Assembly (NCBI GenBank): GCA_033064195.1
Contig: JARBJD010000219.1
Span: forward strand, 62,001 to 126,000
Direction of reading: 5' to 3'
Source: Blattamonas nauphoetae
Lineage: Eukaryota; Preaxostyla; Oxymonadida
DNA: 64,000 nt
In this document: positions 38,372-48,169 of the stretch, piece by piece
How positions within the stretch are numbered: position 1 is the first letter of the stretch
How the letters are laid out: each line of letters begins with the position of its first letter
Notes under the pieces: generated by a model
What the model saw: only the letters and a program-made list of their open reading frames with translations
What the model was told of the DNA's origin: nothing
Database searches by the model: none
Position numbers and translations under genes: made by a program

Positions 38372-41300
38372 TTATTCTATAATATAATCAGTTGCTTTCA
38401 GTCCATGAATGAATGGAGGACACGATTCATTTTCAAGTACGATTGCCTTCAGATGAATTCCACTGAGACTGAGTTTCTGTTGTTGTATTTTCGCTATCTC
38501 AAATCCATTGGTGTCCCGTTCGCTCACGATTCTTCTCGTCTGAAAGTTCAGTGTTGTGGTCACAGTTTTCTCTCCATTCAGACACTTCACATAATCGTCG
38601 CTTGTGATATTTGTTTTCTTCAGAGACACTCCTTTGATCTTGCATTTCTCATCGAGAGAGTAACACTTGGGTGCAAGACAGATCATCTGTTCACCTTCTT
38701 TTTCAATTGCTAATCCCAACAGCTTCTTCTCATCGTCAACTCCTTTTTCAGGATTGGGAAACCATTCATATTTGTGAGCATCATAGAATTCTTTGTCAGC
38801 AATCACGTGTTCAAATTGTTGATGGATTCCAGCATTCGGATCTCCACTAATTGCCCAATATGCAGAGTCTGTGTCTCCCTCACAGAAGTGAATCTTGTTC
38901 ATGTCTAGACATTTGTACATGAAGTTGTAGATGAAATTCAGATACCAGAACTTGGCATTGTCGAGTGTGAATACTGCTTCTTGCAGACAAGTTTTACACG
39001 ATGCTTTCTCTCTGTCTTCAATCACGATGTAGTTGTCCTCATTGATCTCTCTTGTTGCTACAAATCCTTTCATCATTTGCTTCAAGTATGTTCTCTTCTC
39101 ATTGCAGATTGTGATTGAGTTGTACTTCTCAGTGTTCATTCCATCATATCCGTAACTTCCATTCAGGTTGGTCTTACAGAATTGTTCTTTTCCTTTGTTT
39201 CCAACCTTCATTGCTTCTATTCTATCATTCATGAATGAGGTCACAAATGGTTCGAATCCAGCATGTCTCGAGAATACCATTACAGTCTTAATGTCGTCGA
39301 CAATGAAGTGGCAATAGTCGATGAGGAACCACAGATAGTATGTCGAAAAGAACATATACTGATCGTGTGTGCTCAAGAGTTGAGTCAGCTTTCTTTGTTT
39401 GTCATCAGTCTTCAATCCATGTTTCTTCATCAATGAATATGTCTTCTCTCCAATGTTCTCTTCTGTCGTATTGACCACAATGTTTCTAAAGATTGGTGGG
39501 AAGTTAATGAAATCGTTGATGTACTTCTCGTCTATGTGTCCCTTCAGTTCTGCTACGAATAGTGTCTTCTGATTCTTGTCATCAATAATCTTTCGACATT
39601 CTTTATCTCCTGTTGCTGTGTACAAACATCTTCCTGGCATGTACATTCTGTGATTAGTGTATGGATTGTTTTTGTTCTTGATTGAGGAGAAAGCACTTGG
39701 GTAGAGAGAATTAAAATCAACACCACAGACATGAGTCATTTTATGTTCTGTATCTTTTGAGATAACTCTTCCGTCTTCATAAGTGAAGTGATTGATTGGA
39801 GTCACGTCTTTGATGTTCTGTCGATGTTGAACATTCGATAATCCACCAGTCACTGCTGCTCTCAGTTTGTGATAGGTTTGCTCATGTGTCAGAGTCATAG
39901 GTAATGATTTCCAGATGCAATACTTCTTAAGTTGAATTCTCAATCGAGTGAGATGTTCATCCTTGTCTGACTTGTAGGTGTTGCAGTAATCACAGCAGAT
40001 CTTCACGTTCTCTTTAGAATGTCCTTTCGAATTGTCGATTCGATCCAACGTTGGTCGTACTGCTTGTGTGAAGTGACACTTGCAGATATAGCACACTCTC
40101 TTGCACTGTTGAACAAACCAGTCGTAATCCGCTTCAGTGACATTTTTGTCAGTACTGCGATGAGCTTTCTGGTCTTGATAGATGTACGATGCAACTTTGT
40201 ACTTCCAGTATTTCTTGGTGATTTTTATTTCTCCAGATTGATCCACTCCATTGAAATCATCGTCGATATCAAAGTCTTTGTAGGCACACGCATATTTGAT
40301 TGCAGAAGCGTTGGCTGACAATGAGAGATTGTGCAACATATCCACTTTGTATTGGAAGTTCAGATCAATCAGATTGTCCAGAGGTGCAATCATACATTCG
40401 ACATCTCTGATGTTGTAGAATTTCAGATATTCCCAACGGTTCTTGAATCCTTGTTTGTTCCAATCATCAAGGTATATTTGGTAGTCACTGTCGGACATTT
40501 CACTGTTGTTCAGACTCGAATAGAATTCATATTTGGAGAATGGTTCTTGTTTGCTCAGCACTGTATCGTAGTCTGATGAGTCGAATGATTCGTAAGCAAA
40601 GAATGATTTCTGGAGTGTAGTGTTTCCTCCGAAAGCTTTGACTGCATTATCCAAAGTCATTGGTCCGGTATTCGACATCATGTCAATAAAGCGAAGAACC
40701 TGTTGTGTCTTCTCATGTCGGATCAGTACTTGTTTGTACTTCGTTGTGGATCCAAGGAAGCTCACCACTTTCCAATCCTTGTCGACGAGATCTCGGAAGA
40801 TGAGATTGATGTCGAATCTGGAACTGTTGAATCCAATCACACTGACTTCATTTTGTGAGGGTATTTCCGGGTCTTCGTAGTAGTTGTCATCTCGTACTGT
40901 CTCAGCATATCTGAAGAGTTCTCTGATCCATTGCTTCACAAAGTCCTTTCCATCTCGAAGATCAAAGTAGATTGACTTCACACCTGATTTTGTTTTGATT
41001 GCAGATGCAACGGAGAGAGGCTTCAAGTGTGAGATCAGTTGTGTGTTGTCGTCAGAGAATAAATTGTCAAGAATGAGATCTTCCATGGTTTCGAAATCGT
41101 AAGTGATGTAGTATTGTGTTGGTTTGAATTCGTCTTGTCTCTTGTGTGCCATCAGAAATTCAAATGTTCTATTGTTGAGAATATGTGGAACATATGGTCT
41201 TGGTGTCTTATCAAGTGAGATCTTCTTCACATATTTTCCATCAAGTTCTTTGCACTCTCTGAGATGCTTCTCAAAATCTCTACTGAAGTTTTTATTCTTC

Positions 41301-41509
41301 ACTTGGAATCCTCTTGACTGACAATACGGACAGAGCTTGTATCCAGTGATTTTCTCAGGGTCAACAATAAACATCACATGGACGAGAGTTGCCGTCAGTG
41401 GAATCATCAGAATTGGAAGAACAAGTGCATCATCATTCTCGTTGATGTACGATTGACTGAGGAAATACCGCTTCTTGTCTTCGTCATATTCATAAACAGG
41501 GCTTTGCAT
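38372..41509 (-). CDS. Protein-primed family B DNA polymerase, catalytic part
   Basis: About 1045 residues from the first ATG at 41509. Exonuclease motifs: YDFETME (Exo I), GFNSSRFDINL (Exo II) and YNIRDVECM (Exo III). Polymerase motifs: DFNSLYPSAF (motif A), KTNLNGSYGYDG (motif B) and EGDTDSAYWA (motif C). Between Exo III and motif A lies a Cys-rich block (CYICKCHF, then LDRIDNSKGHSKENVKICC and DYCN) that resembles an HNH/endonuclease-VII zinc motif; a related block is known in many Polinton polymerases. An N-terminal CPYC motif with a later H and C is another zinc-knuckle-like site. The enzyme replicates the linear element with a terminal protein as primer. The usual N-terminal region appears in the separate frame at 41827-43311. 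Confidence 0.9.
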   Translation of the reverse strand: MQSPVYEYDEDKKRYFLSQSYINENDDALVLPILMIPLTATLVHVMFIVDPEKITGYKLCPYCQSRGFQVKNKNFSRDFEKHLRECKELDGKYVKKISLDKTPRPYVPHILNNRTFEFLMAHKRQDEFKPTQYYITYDFETMEDLILDNLFSDDNTQLISHLKPLSVASAIKTKSGVKSIYFDLRDGKDFVKQWIRELFRYAETVRDDNYYEDPEIPSQNEVSVIGFNSSRFDINLIFRDLVDKDWKVVSFLGSTTKYKQVLIRHEKTQQVLRFIDMMSNTGPMTLDNAVKAFGGNTTLQKSFFAYESFDSSDYDTVLSKQEPFSKYEFYSSLNNSEMSDSDYQIYLDDWNKQGFKNRWEYLKFYNIRDVECMIAPLDNLIDLNFQYKVDMLHNLSLSANASAIKYACAYKDFDIDDDFNGVDQSGEIKITKKYWKYKVASYIYQDQKAHRSTDKNVTEADYDWFVQQCKRVCYICKCHFTQAVRPTLDRIDNSKGHSKENVKICCDYCNTYKSDKDEHLTRLRIQLKKYCIWKSLPMTLTHEQTYHKLRAAVTGGLSNVQHRQNIKDVTPINHFTYEDGRVISKDTEHKMTHVCGVDFNSLYPSAFSSIKNKNNPYTNHRMYMPGRCLYTATGDKECRKIIDDKNQKTLFVAELKGHIDEKYINDFINFPPIFRNIVVNTTEENIGEKTYSLMKKHGLKTDDKQRKLTQLLSTHDQYMFFSTYYLWFLIDYCHFIVDDIKTVMVFSRHAGFEPFVTSFMNDRIEAMKVGNKGKEQFCKTNLNGSYGYDGMNTEKYNSITICNEKRTYLKQMMKGFVATREINEDNYIVIEDREKASCKTCLQEAVFTLDNAKFWYLNFIYNFMYKCLDMNKIHFCEGDTDSAYWAISGDPNAGIHQQFEHVIADKEFYDAHKYEWFPNPEKGVDDEKKLLGLAIEKEGEQMICLAPKCYSLDEKCKIKGVSLKKTNITSDDYVKCLNGEKTVTTTLNFQTRRIVSERDTNGFEIAKIQQQKLSLSGIHLKAIVLENESCPPFIHGLKATDYIIE

Positions 41510-41826
41510 CTTGAGGTCAATCCTGCAGAAATTGGGATCGACTGACCTCAAGATGCTAAATCCCTGTTGAGATCAATTTGGATGTGGTTTTCACTCTTTT
41601 TTCTCCCTTTTTTACATCAACATTTCACAAATGAGCATAAAACAATGGTTTTCTGGAATAAAAAAGGAAAAAAGATGAAAAAGAACACATCATTCTGACC
41701 CCGTGAATGTAGGACTGAAGATGGACGATGACGGATCAGATTCTGATGGGTTCGATCATCTTGATCTGACAGAATAATCGATTTACTGGTGAATTTTATC
41801 ATCTTTTCACAATATTTCGTTGAAAT
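41510..41826. other. Spacer between the two polymerase-related frames
   Basis: About 300 bases with no gene. A stem-loop with 14-base complementary arms (GCATCTTGAGGTCA and its complement) spans about 41507-41554. The interval may be a small insertion, but no clear element ends are seen. Confidence 0.35.
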
Positions 41827-43311
41827 TCACTTCGAATAATCATTATTTTGTGAAAAATACTGCTTCCACGTGAAAAAACAGTGATGAAAAAAAGACATTG
41901 TTTTTTGACAGTTAAAGACAATTGTGTATTTTCTCGAAAAATTCACAGACAATATGATCATAATAAACATGATATGAGAAGAAGAACAAAAGTTACACAC
42001 GGATAATTTGTTGAGGTCAAAAATCTTGAGATCGATGGGATCAATCTCAAAGCCCTGTTCATAAATGTGAACTGTGATGTTGAATTGAATCATCGCTTTC
42101 TCAATATCACATGCAATATCAAACCCAGGAAACTTCTGAAGATGTGGAGTCAATTGTCGAGATTGGAGATGAGTGAGATTCATCCATTGTGCGAACAATC
42201 TGTAGGCTTCACTGTTCCTCATATTGATTGATATTTTCTTACCTTGAACTTCAGGAAGTGTGAGGAATGAAAGAGCTTGAAAGAAGCAGATATTGTACTC
42301 AGAATCGATGTACCGAACATTCCTCGTTTTGATGTGTTCAGTGAGAATTGCATTGGCTTTTCCTGCAACTGGGAATCGATAGACTCCAACTAGAATGGAG
42401 TGGAATGCAATGTACATTGTCTTCGTATCCATCAGTGTTCTCTCTTGTGATTCTTTGATCAGATTGATCGCATATTTTGAATACTCGTTGATGTCTCCTG
42501 CACTTCTTATCACTGTCGGAAAACTCTTTGATGTGTTCTCCAATTCTGGTCTGAAGTCATTGTAAGTTGTCTCATCTTTGTCTTTTCTCTCGATGATCTT
42601 TCCAAAGTCAATACAAATCTTGAATGGATGATCTTTCTCTTTGTCGAACACTGCTTTAATGAAGGTTGTGATTTCTTCAACGTTCTTCAAGTGATTGTGG
42701 AAGTACAACTGATATGGTTTTCCATTATCCTCAACCTTCTCGACCTCATTCTTTTTGAACTTCCTTCGTGCATTCATGAGACAAGAATTGAATGCTGCTT
42801 TGTCACGCGGTTCAGCAAGTAATATGCATTCTTCAAATCCATCAAATGTCTGTACTTCTCTCTTTTCCATTTGTTCATTTTTCTTCTGAATGATAAACAG
42901 ATTCTTCATCCAATGATCCATCAGCTTCTCTTCAATTGATTTCAGTTTCCACGTCATTTTGAACACTTGCTTTTTCAGTTCATCTTTGTTCACTCTTGGA
43001 TTTTCTTTCATGATTTGCATTCTTGCTTTGCTGTCTTCTTCATTCATCATTGCATTGTTATTGTGCTCTTCCAGTTTGTGAATAAAATCATCAATCTGAT
43101 AGTTGGTAATATTCCTTATCTCTCCTTCAAAATGGAGATCTGGATTCTTGAGCATTGACAGGAGATATGCACGATGATGTTGGTAGTTTCTAATGTTTGG
43201 ATTATATGTTCGATCATAGCCATGTTCATCCTTGAATTCAAAGGTGGTGTTTGGAAATAGCTCTCTTATTTTCGTGATGCTGTCTGTGACAAATTTCAGT
43301 GTCGCCGCCAT
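41827..43311 (-). CDS. Polymerase-associated N-terminal protein of the Polinton
   Basis: 494 residues. The first 320 are helical and charged with no recognised motif. Around residues 345-360 the segment DSEYNICFFQALSFL, followed by EAYRLFAQWMNL, resembles the N-terminal region of many Polinton DNA polymerases (an NLCFFRCLAL-type motif). In other Polintons this region is fused to the polymerase and includes the terminal-protein or protease-like part. Here it is in its own frame just upstream of the catalytic part, so it is either a naturally separate protein or part of a gene that is no longer whole. An A-rich box lies 23 bases before the ATG. Confidence 0.6.
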   Translation of the reverse strand: MAATLKFVTDSITKIRELFPNTTFEFKDEHGYDRTYNPNIRNYQHHRAYLLSMLKNPDLHFEGEIRNITNYQIDDFIHKLEEHNNNAMMNEEDSKARMQIMKENPRVNKDELKKQVFKMTWKLKSIEEKLMDHWMKNLFIIQKKNEQMEKREVQTFDGFEECILLAEPRDKAAFNSCLMNARRKFKKNEVEKVEDNGKPYQLYFHNHLKNVEEITTFIKAVFDKEKDHPFKICIDFGKIIERKDKDETTYNDFRPELENTSKSFPTVIRSAGDINEYSKYAINLIKESQERTLMDTKTMYIAFHSILVGVYRFPVAGKANAILTEHIKTRNVRYIDSEYNICFFQALSFLTLPEVQGKKISINMRNSEAYRLFAQWMNLTHLQSRQLTPHLQKFPGFDIACDIEKAMIQFNITVHIYEQGFEIDPIDLKIFDLNKLSVCNFCSSSHIMFIMIILSVNFSRKYTIVFNCQKTMSFFHHCFFTWKQYFSQNNDYSK

Positions 43312-43333
43312 TTACTACAAATTAAAAAATCCG

Positions 43334-43345
43334 AAAATAAAAAAA
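43334..43345 (-). promoter_or_regulatory. A-rich box upstream of 41827-43311
   Basis: AAAATAAAAAAA, about 23 bases before the ATG at 43311. Confidence 0.4.
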
Positions 43346-43392
43346 GTTGAGCGTTTATTTCTGTTTTCTCTGATGGGGCTTTATCGTTGCCT

Positions 43393-43746
43393 TTAGCCAG
43401 GAATCAAGTCTAATTCTGAACACTTCACTTCCACCAATCTCCCGATATGTGAATGGAACCAGAACTTTGGTGTACTCACCGACGAGCTCACAATTATATA
43501 TTTCTTCAGTTCATTTTCGACGAATGATTGAGTGTAGTGTCGACGTTTTGCTAAGTGAGGTCTGTTTCCTTGATTCCACAACTTTGGTTTTATTCTCCAT
43601 TGAACTCCCTCATGAACATACGTCACCGGCACATTATTTCTGACATACTCAGAGACTAGCGAACAGTTCTCTTCTCTCATTGATTCAATTAATGCTTGTT
43701 CTGAATATACTCGACGTCTTTCGTTGTACATCTCAGTTGGATTCAT
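43393..43746 (-). CDS. Terminal-repeat-encoded small Polinton protein, right copy
   Basis: A 117-codon frame starting MNPTEMYNERRR, the same N-terminus as the frame at 27682 because both lie in the terminal inverted repeat; identity ends at about residue 46 (VTYVHEG). The following part is basic (KRRHYTQSFVENELKKY) and unlike the left version. Beyond the repeat the frame may not be intact. No domain is recognised. Confidence 0.45.
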   Translation of the reverse strand: MNPTEMYNERRRVYSEQALIESMREENCSLVSEYVRNNVPVTYVHEGVQWRIKPKLWNQGNRPHLAKRRHYTQSFVENELKKYIIVSSSVSTPKFWFHSHIGRLVEVKCSELDLIPG

Positions 43747-43752
43747 TTAATA

Positions 43753-45107
43753 TAGGCTTGTCTGACCGGCACTGACCGGTCAGTTTTCACCGAAAAGTAC
43801 TGACGGTCACTGACCGGAGAAATTGCGGAACCCACAATAGAGATTTACTATTTCTCCGAAGTGGAATCTGTTGAAACTGAAAAGTGAATCAATGACATGA
43901 ATATCCATGCGCTGTCTTCATATATTCAACAAGTGAATTCTTATCACTTCAATAATGCCGTTTCACTCTTCGTTTTGGACATTGATTGTCAGATCAGTGA
44001 AATAAAACAGTTATGGGCAGTTGATCAGACTCGATCATCCTCTCTCACTGATGACGTTTTCACGATAAGTCCTACATTCAATGAGTGAACCTTGCATCGA
44101 ATGAACCTTGATTCAGTATGTATTTCATTGTCAATTGAGTTCAATTTCTAGAATGGGATGGACATTCCATATTTGAAGATCTGGAAGTTGTTGAAAAACA
44201 AAATACCATTCATTCAACCATTTCGGATCGAAATCGAAAGGAAAGGCGGCTATATCGGCATTTCTGCTGTGCAGACAGACATAAAAGTGAACTCGCTGAA
44301 CAACGAACAGAGGTCTCGTTCGTCTCTGCTGACGTCTAGGCAGAGAACGATTTCTCCATGGGCATCAAGTCACACCTTCCACCCCACAACACCCACAGTT
44401 GATTCAGCAAATGTGTGTCCACGTTCTTCACTCATCTGTTCCACTTCTCCCCTTCCTAAATCTCAACCTCGATATGCATTGCCTGCTCAATCTCGTTTTC
44501 GTTCAATCGACAATGCTGTGTCAAGCATGGACTCAGGTTCATCCAACGAGTCGTGACTTTCTCTGCAGACTCCCCCCGGCCTTTTCCAGCACATCATGGG
44601 GCTTGTTCTCCCTTATTTAACTGTTGTCTCAAATATTGAGGGAAGTCATGCGCTCCATTATCTTCTCTCGTCGTTCACCTTTCAAGCCACTCTGCCTGTT
44701 GCAGAGCAATTGATATCCATGAGTCCTGCCGAGGAATTGGACGAACACGGCCCTCCGATCTTTCCGATGCTGACCAAGATCGCGACTCAACCCCACCTCG
44801 CACAACTGTAGAGCATGTTTCGAACAGCTCCGATGAGGACTGTTGATACTGCTGCCGTGGTGGGCAGAGGTGATGGAATGGAAGTGACACCACCCGGATG
44901 AGGAGAGAAGAGTTAGCACAGCTTCTATCTGCTTCAGAACAGGTTCCACCAGTGAGTAAGTAATGAAGAATGCATTTTTATTATCGTTTAGTGTTGTTTT
45001 TTCATGATTGTGTCAAATGAATTCACACACATTTCATCATCTTGTTTCATGTTTCAATACGGAAATCTGGATCTGAATACCAGCAATCTTGTCGATATAT
45101 CGTTCAT
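43753..45107. mobile_element. End of a second hAT-like element at the mirror site
   Basis: Starts TAGGCTTGTCTGACCGG, like the right end of the element at 25358-27675 read in reverse, with similarity of about 110 bases (including the palindrome at 43772-43783). It adjoins ATTTAATA (43745-43752), the mirror image of the TATTAAAT target in the left Polinton repeat. Beyond about 43870 the sequence diverges. No opposite end was found in the window, so the element is truncated, rearranged, or continues elsewhere. Inside, 44158-44556 is a plus-strand frame without recognised domain. Confidence 0.5.
44158..44556 (+). pseudogene. Unrecognised host-like coding fragment
   Basis: A 132-codon frame with a short hydrophobic-basic start (DIPYLKIWKLLKNKIPFI) followed by Ser/Pro-rich sequence, and a further overlapping frame at 44596-44811 with a helical stretch (LVLPYLTVVSNIEGSHALHY). 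They may be parts of one intron-containing host gene captured by a transposon. No family is recognised. Confidence 0.25.
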
Positions 45108-45117
45108 AGTATACTGG

Positions 45118-45145
45118 ACTGACCGAGCCCAAAGGCTCGGTCAGT
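45118..45145. repeat. Subterminal hairpin of the hAT-like element
   Basis: Arms ACTGACCGAGCC and GGCTCGGTCAGT with loop CAAA. The related element has CTGACCGGCA, AAAAG and TGCCGGTCAG at 25367-25391: different bases, preserved pairing. Confidence 0.65.
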
Positions 45146-45149
45146 GTCA

Positions 45150-46130
45150 GTGCTCTTTTCTTCGAAGGGTCAGATCAGGTGATGAGATGCTGAAATGCCA
45201 TCGTTGTGTGTCTTCCTCTCTTTAACCTATCTCTCTTTGTTGTTTATCTTATTTCGAACTCAATTTTAGAATGATAGAATGATGAAATCAGAAATATCAA
45301 ACAGCCTCTCTTCTTGGGTCAAGGAGTTGGTGAAACGCTGTCATCGTATGTCTTGCTCTCTTTAACCTCTCTCTCTTTGTTGTTACTCTTATTTAGAAAG
45401 CAATTTAAGGACGATAGTATGATAAAATGAGAAGGATCAAACCACCAGCTCTGCTGGGGCAATATCATGCTGAAACGCTGTCATCGTGTATAGTCCTCTC
45501 TTTTAATCACTCTCTTTTTGTTGTTTCTCTTCTTTAGAATAGAAACGATGATAGATAGAATGGAGAAACGAGAAAGATCGAACCACCTGTCCTGATTGGA
45601 CAATGGAACGATCAAGAGCGTTTATGGCATACTTCTCTCTTATTTTGCATTTCTCTTTTTTGACTTTTTCTCATTTTTTTGACTCAATTTTAGATAGATC
45701 GAATGTGACATGACTATGATCAAACCGTCCGGATTGATCAAGAAATCTGATGCGAAGTGTTGTCACAGTTTGTCTCCCTCTCGTTTAACCTCTCTCTTTT
45801 TCGTTTTATCAATGATTCAGAACTTCATTTACGATAGATACTTTGTGAAATGAGAATGATCCCACCGTCTGTCCTGATCGGACAGTGAAGGGCTGAACTG
45901 TTCACACGGTATGTTTCTCTCTCTTGTTACCTCTCTCCTTTTTGTTTTTATCTATTTTTAAGACATTGTATGCAAGATTCGAGATGTGAAGTGAGATGGA
46001 TCAACCGCCCATCCAGATCGGACAATCTGATGATGATATGCGCTGATCGCATGTCCTGACCCCGTTTTTACCTCTCTCTTTTTGGATTCACTCTTACTTA
46101 GAACAAAAATGAGGAGGTGAAGGGAGATCA
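45150..46130. repeat. About seven degenerate tandem units of ~140 bp
   Basis: Recurring pattern: a GCTGAAACGCTGTCATCG-like motif (about 45190, 45328, 45471, 45609, 45748, 45892, 46030), then CTCTCTTTAACCTCTCTC, a T-rich stretch and AGAATGAT-like sequence. Units are well diverged. Such arrays are common as subterminal parts of non-autonomous DNA transposons. Confidence 0.65.
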
Positions 46131-46436
46131 GTCCAGATTCACTGTTTGTTCCCTCATTTCTCTAAACATATCTCAAATTCATTTAATGTTTGTAAGATGT
46201 CGTTATTGTCAAAATAAATTCATTAAATTAAGGATTAATAGAGAAATGATTAAAAACAGTTTTGATCAGCCCATTCACTATAAACTTTCTCCTTCTGCTT
46301 TGATCTTTGATCTCTATTAGCCGAAATAGTGCAGATTTGTCCTAAGAACTCGATTAACTATCGTTTCTTTAAAGAGGATGAAGTATTTCCTTTGAATTTC
46401 TTTTTGCCACCTCTGAGATCTGACCCATATTTTATA

Positions 46437-46686
46437 GTGGTGTCACCAATTAGTTCCATGTCAACAATTAGTGCTTTTCTCTGATTTGATAAAGAACATG
46501 GCGAATATCAATAGTGTGAAATGATAGAGTTGACAAATTCCTCCAGCCTGAGAAAAAGATGATTTACTATGGAATGATCAAAACGATGGGCCCGATCAAC
46601 ATTCACGAAAAAATGAGAGAAGAGATGCAGTTAATCATGAGAGAAAGTGGGTTTTCAGAGTTATTGGGTAATCGATTTTCATGTTT
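46437..46686. repeat. Left 250-bp terminal inverted repeat of the pogo-like element
   Basis: Complement of 52171-52420 with very few mismatches. Confidence 0.85.
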
Positions 46687-46814
46687 AAAATGAAGTGAGG
46701 TGATAAATGACAGAAAAGAAAGGGAGAAATGATCCGAAAAGAAATGACAGATGAATGAAGAAAGGAATGGCTGATGACGATGAATGAGAAGGATCACAGC
46801 AGTGATGAACAGTC

Positions 46815-48163
46815 GAGGACGAAGGGCAACGCGTGGAAACAAGAGTTAGCGGACGAGGACGAAGAGGAACGCGTGGAAACATGAGTTTGCGGACGAGGAC
46901 GAAGGGCGACGGGTGGAAACATGAGTTTGCGGACGAGGACGAAGGGCAACGCGTGGAAACATGAGTTTGCGGACGAGGACGAAGGGCAACGCGTGGAAAC
47001 ATGAGTTTGCGGACGAGGACGAAGGGCAACGCGTGGAAACATGAGTTTGCGGACGAGGACGAAGGGCAACGCATGGAAACATGAGTTTGCGGACGAGGAC
47101 GAAGGGCAACGCGTGGAAACATGAGTTTGCGGACGAGGACGAAGGGCAACGCATGGAAACATGAGTTTGCGGACGAGGACGAAGGGCAACGCATGGAAAC
47201 ATGAGGTTGCGGACGAGGACGAAGGGCAACGCATGGAACCATGAGGTTGCGGACGAGGACGAAGGGCAACGCGTGGAAACATGAGTTTGCGGACGAGGAC
47301 GAAGGGCAACGCGTGGAAACATGAGTTTGCGGACGAGGACGAAGGGCAACGCGTGGAAACATGAGTTTGCGGACGAGGACGAAGGGCAACGCATGGAAAC
47401 ATGAGTTTGCGGACGAGGACGAAGGGCGACGGGTGGAAACATGAGTTTGCGGACGAAGACGAAGGGCAACGCATGGAAACATGAGTTTGCGGACGAGGAC
47501 GAAGGGCAACGCGTGGAAACATGAGTTTGCGGACGAGGACGAAGGGCAACGCGTGGAAACATGAGTTTGCGGACGAGGACGAAGGGCAACGCGTGGAAAC
47601 ATGAGTTTGCGGACGAGGACGAAGGGCAACGCATGGAAACATGAGTTTGCGGACGAGGACGAAGGGCAACGGGTGGAAACATGAGTTTGCGGACGAGGAC
47701 GAAGGGCAACGCGTGGAAACATGAATTTGCGGACGAGGACGAAGGGCAACGCGTGGAAACATGAGTTTGCGGACGAGGACGAAGGGCAACGCGTGGAAAC
47801 ATGAGTTTGCGGACGAGGACGAAGGGCAACGCATGGAAACATGAGTTTGCGGACGAGGACGAAGGGCAACGCGTGGAAACATGAGTTTGCGGACGAGGAC
47901 GAAGGGCAACGCATGGAAACATGAGTTTGCGGACGAGGACGAAGGGCAACGCATGGAAACATGAGTTTGCGGACGAGGACGAAGGGCAACGCGTGGAAAC
48001 ATGAATTTGCGGACGAGGACAAAGGGCAACGCGTGGAAACATGAGTTTGCGGACGAAGACGAAGGGCAACGCATGGAAACATGAGTTTGCGGACGAGGAC
48101 GAAGGGCAACGCATGGAAACATGAGTTTGCGGACGAGGACGAAGGGCGACACGTAGAAACATG
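46815..48163. repeat. 40-bp minisatellite, about 34 copies
   Basis: The unit is built from ATGAGTTTGCGGACGAGGAC followed by GAAGGGCAACGCGTGGAAAC. Variation is almost confined to a few sites (GCGTGG, GCATGG or GGGTGG; GAGTTTGC, GAGGTTGC or GAATTTGC). Since 40 is not a multiple of three and the minus-strand unit lacks stops in every phase, all three minus frames stay open for 430-470 codons; this is a property of the repeat and no evidence of coding. Confidence 0.9.
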
Positions 48164-48169
48164 ACGTGA

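Larger units (their letters stand above)
22286..43752. mobile_element. Polinton copy 1
   Basis: It carries the defining Polinton set: protein-primed family B DNA polymerase, retroviral-type integrase, packaging ATPase and capsid candidates. The left end is placed at 22286 because identity with copy 2 (56233) begins at AGTAGTATAG in both, with unrelated flanks. A terminal inverted repeat is visible as the first 140 bases of the outermost genes (27682-27822 against 43607-43746); the outer part of the right repeat is not seen because another transposon end starts at 43753. Without the 2.3-kb insertion at 25358-27675 the visible element is about 19 kb. Some genes look broken (a few breaks overall), so it is a young fossil. 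Confidence 0.85.

Noticed and set aside
46815-48163. CRISPR-like regular repeat array
   Set aside because: The 40-bp units are contiguous with no unique spacers, and the window is eukaryotic.
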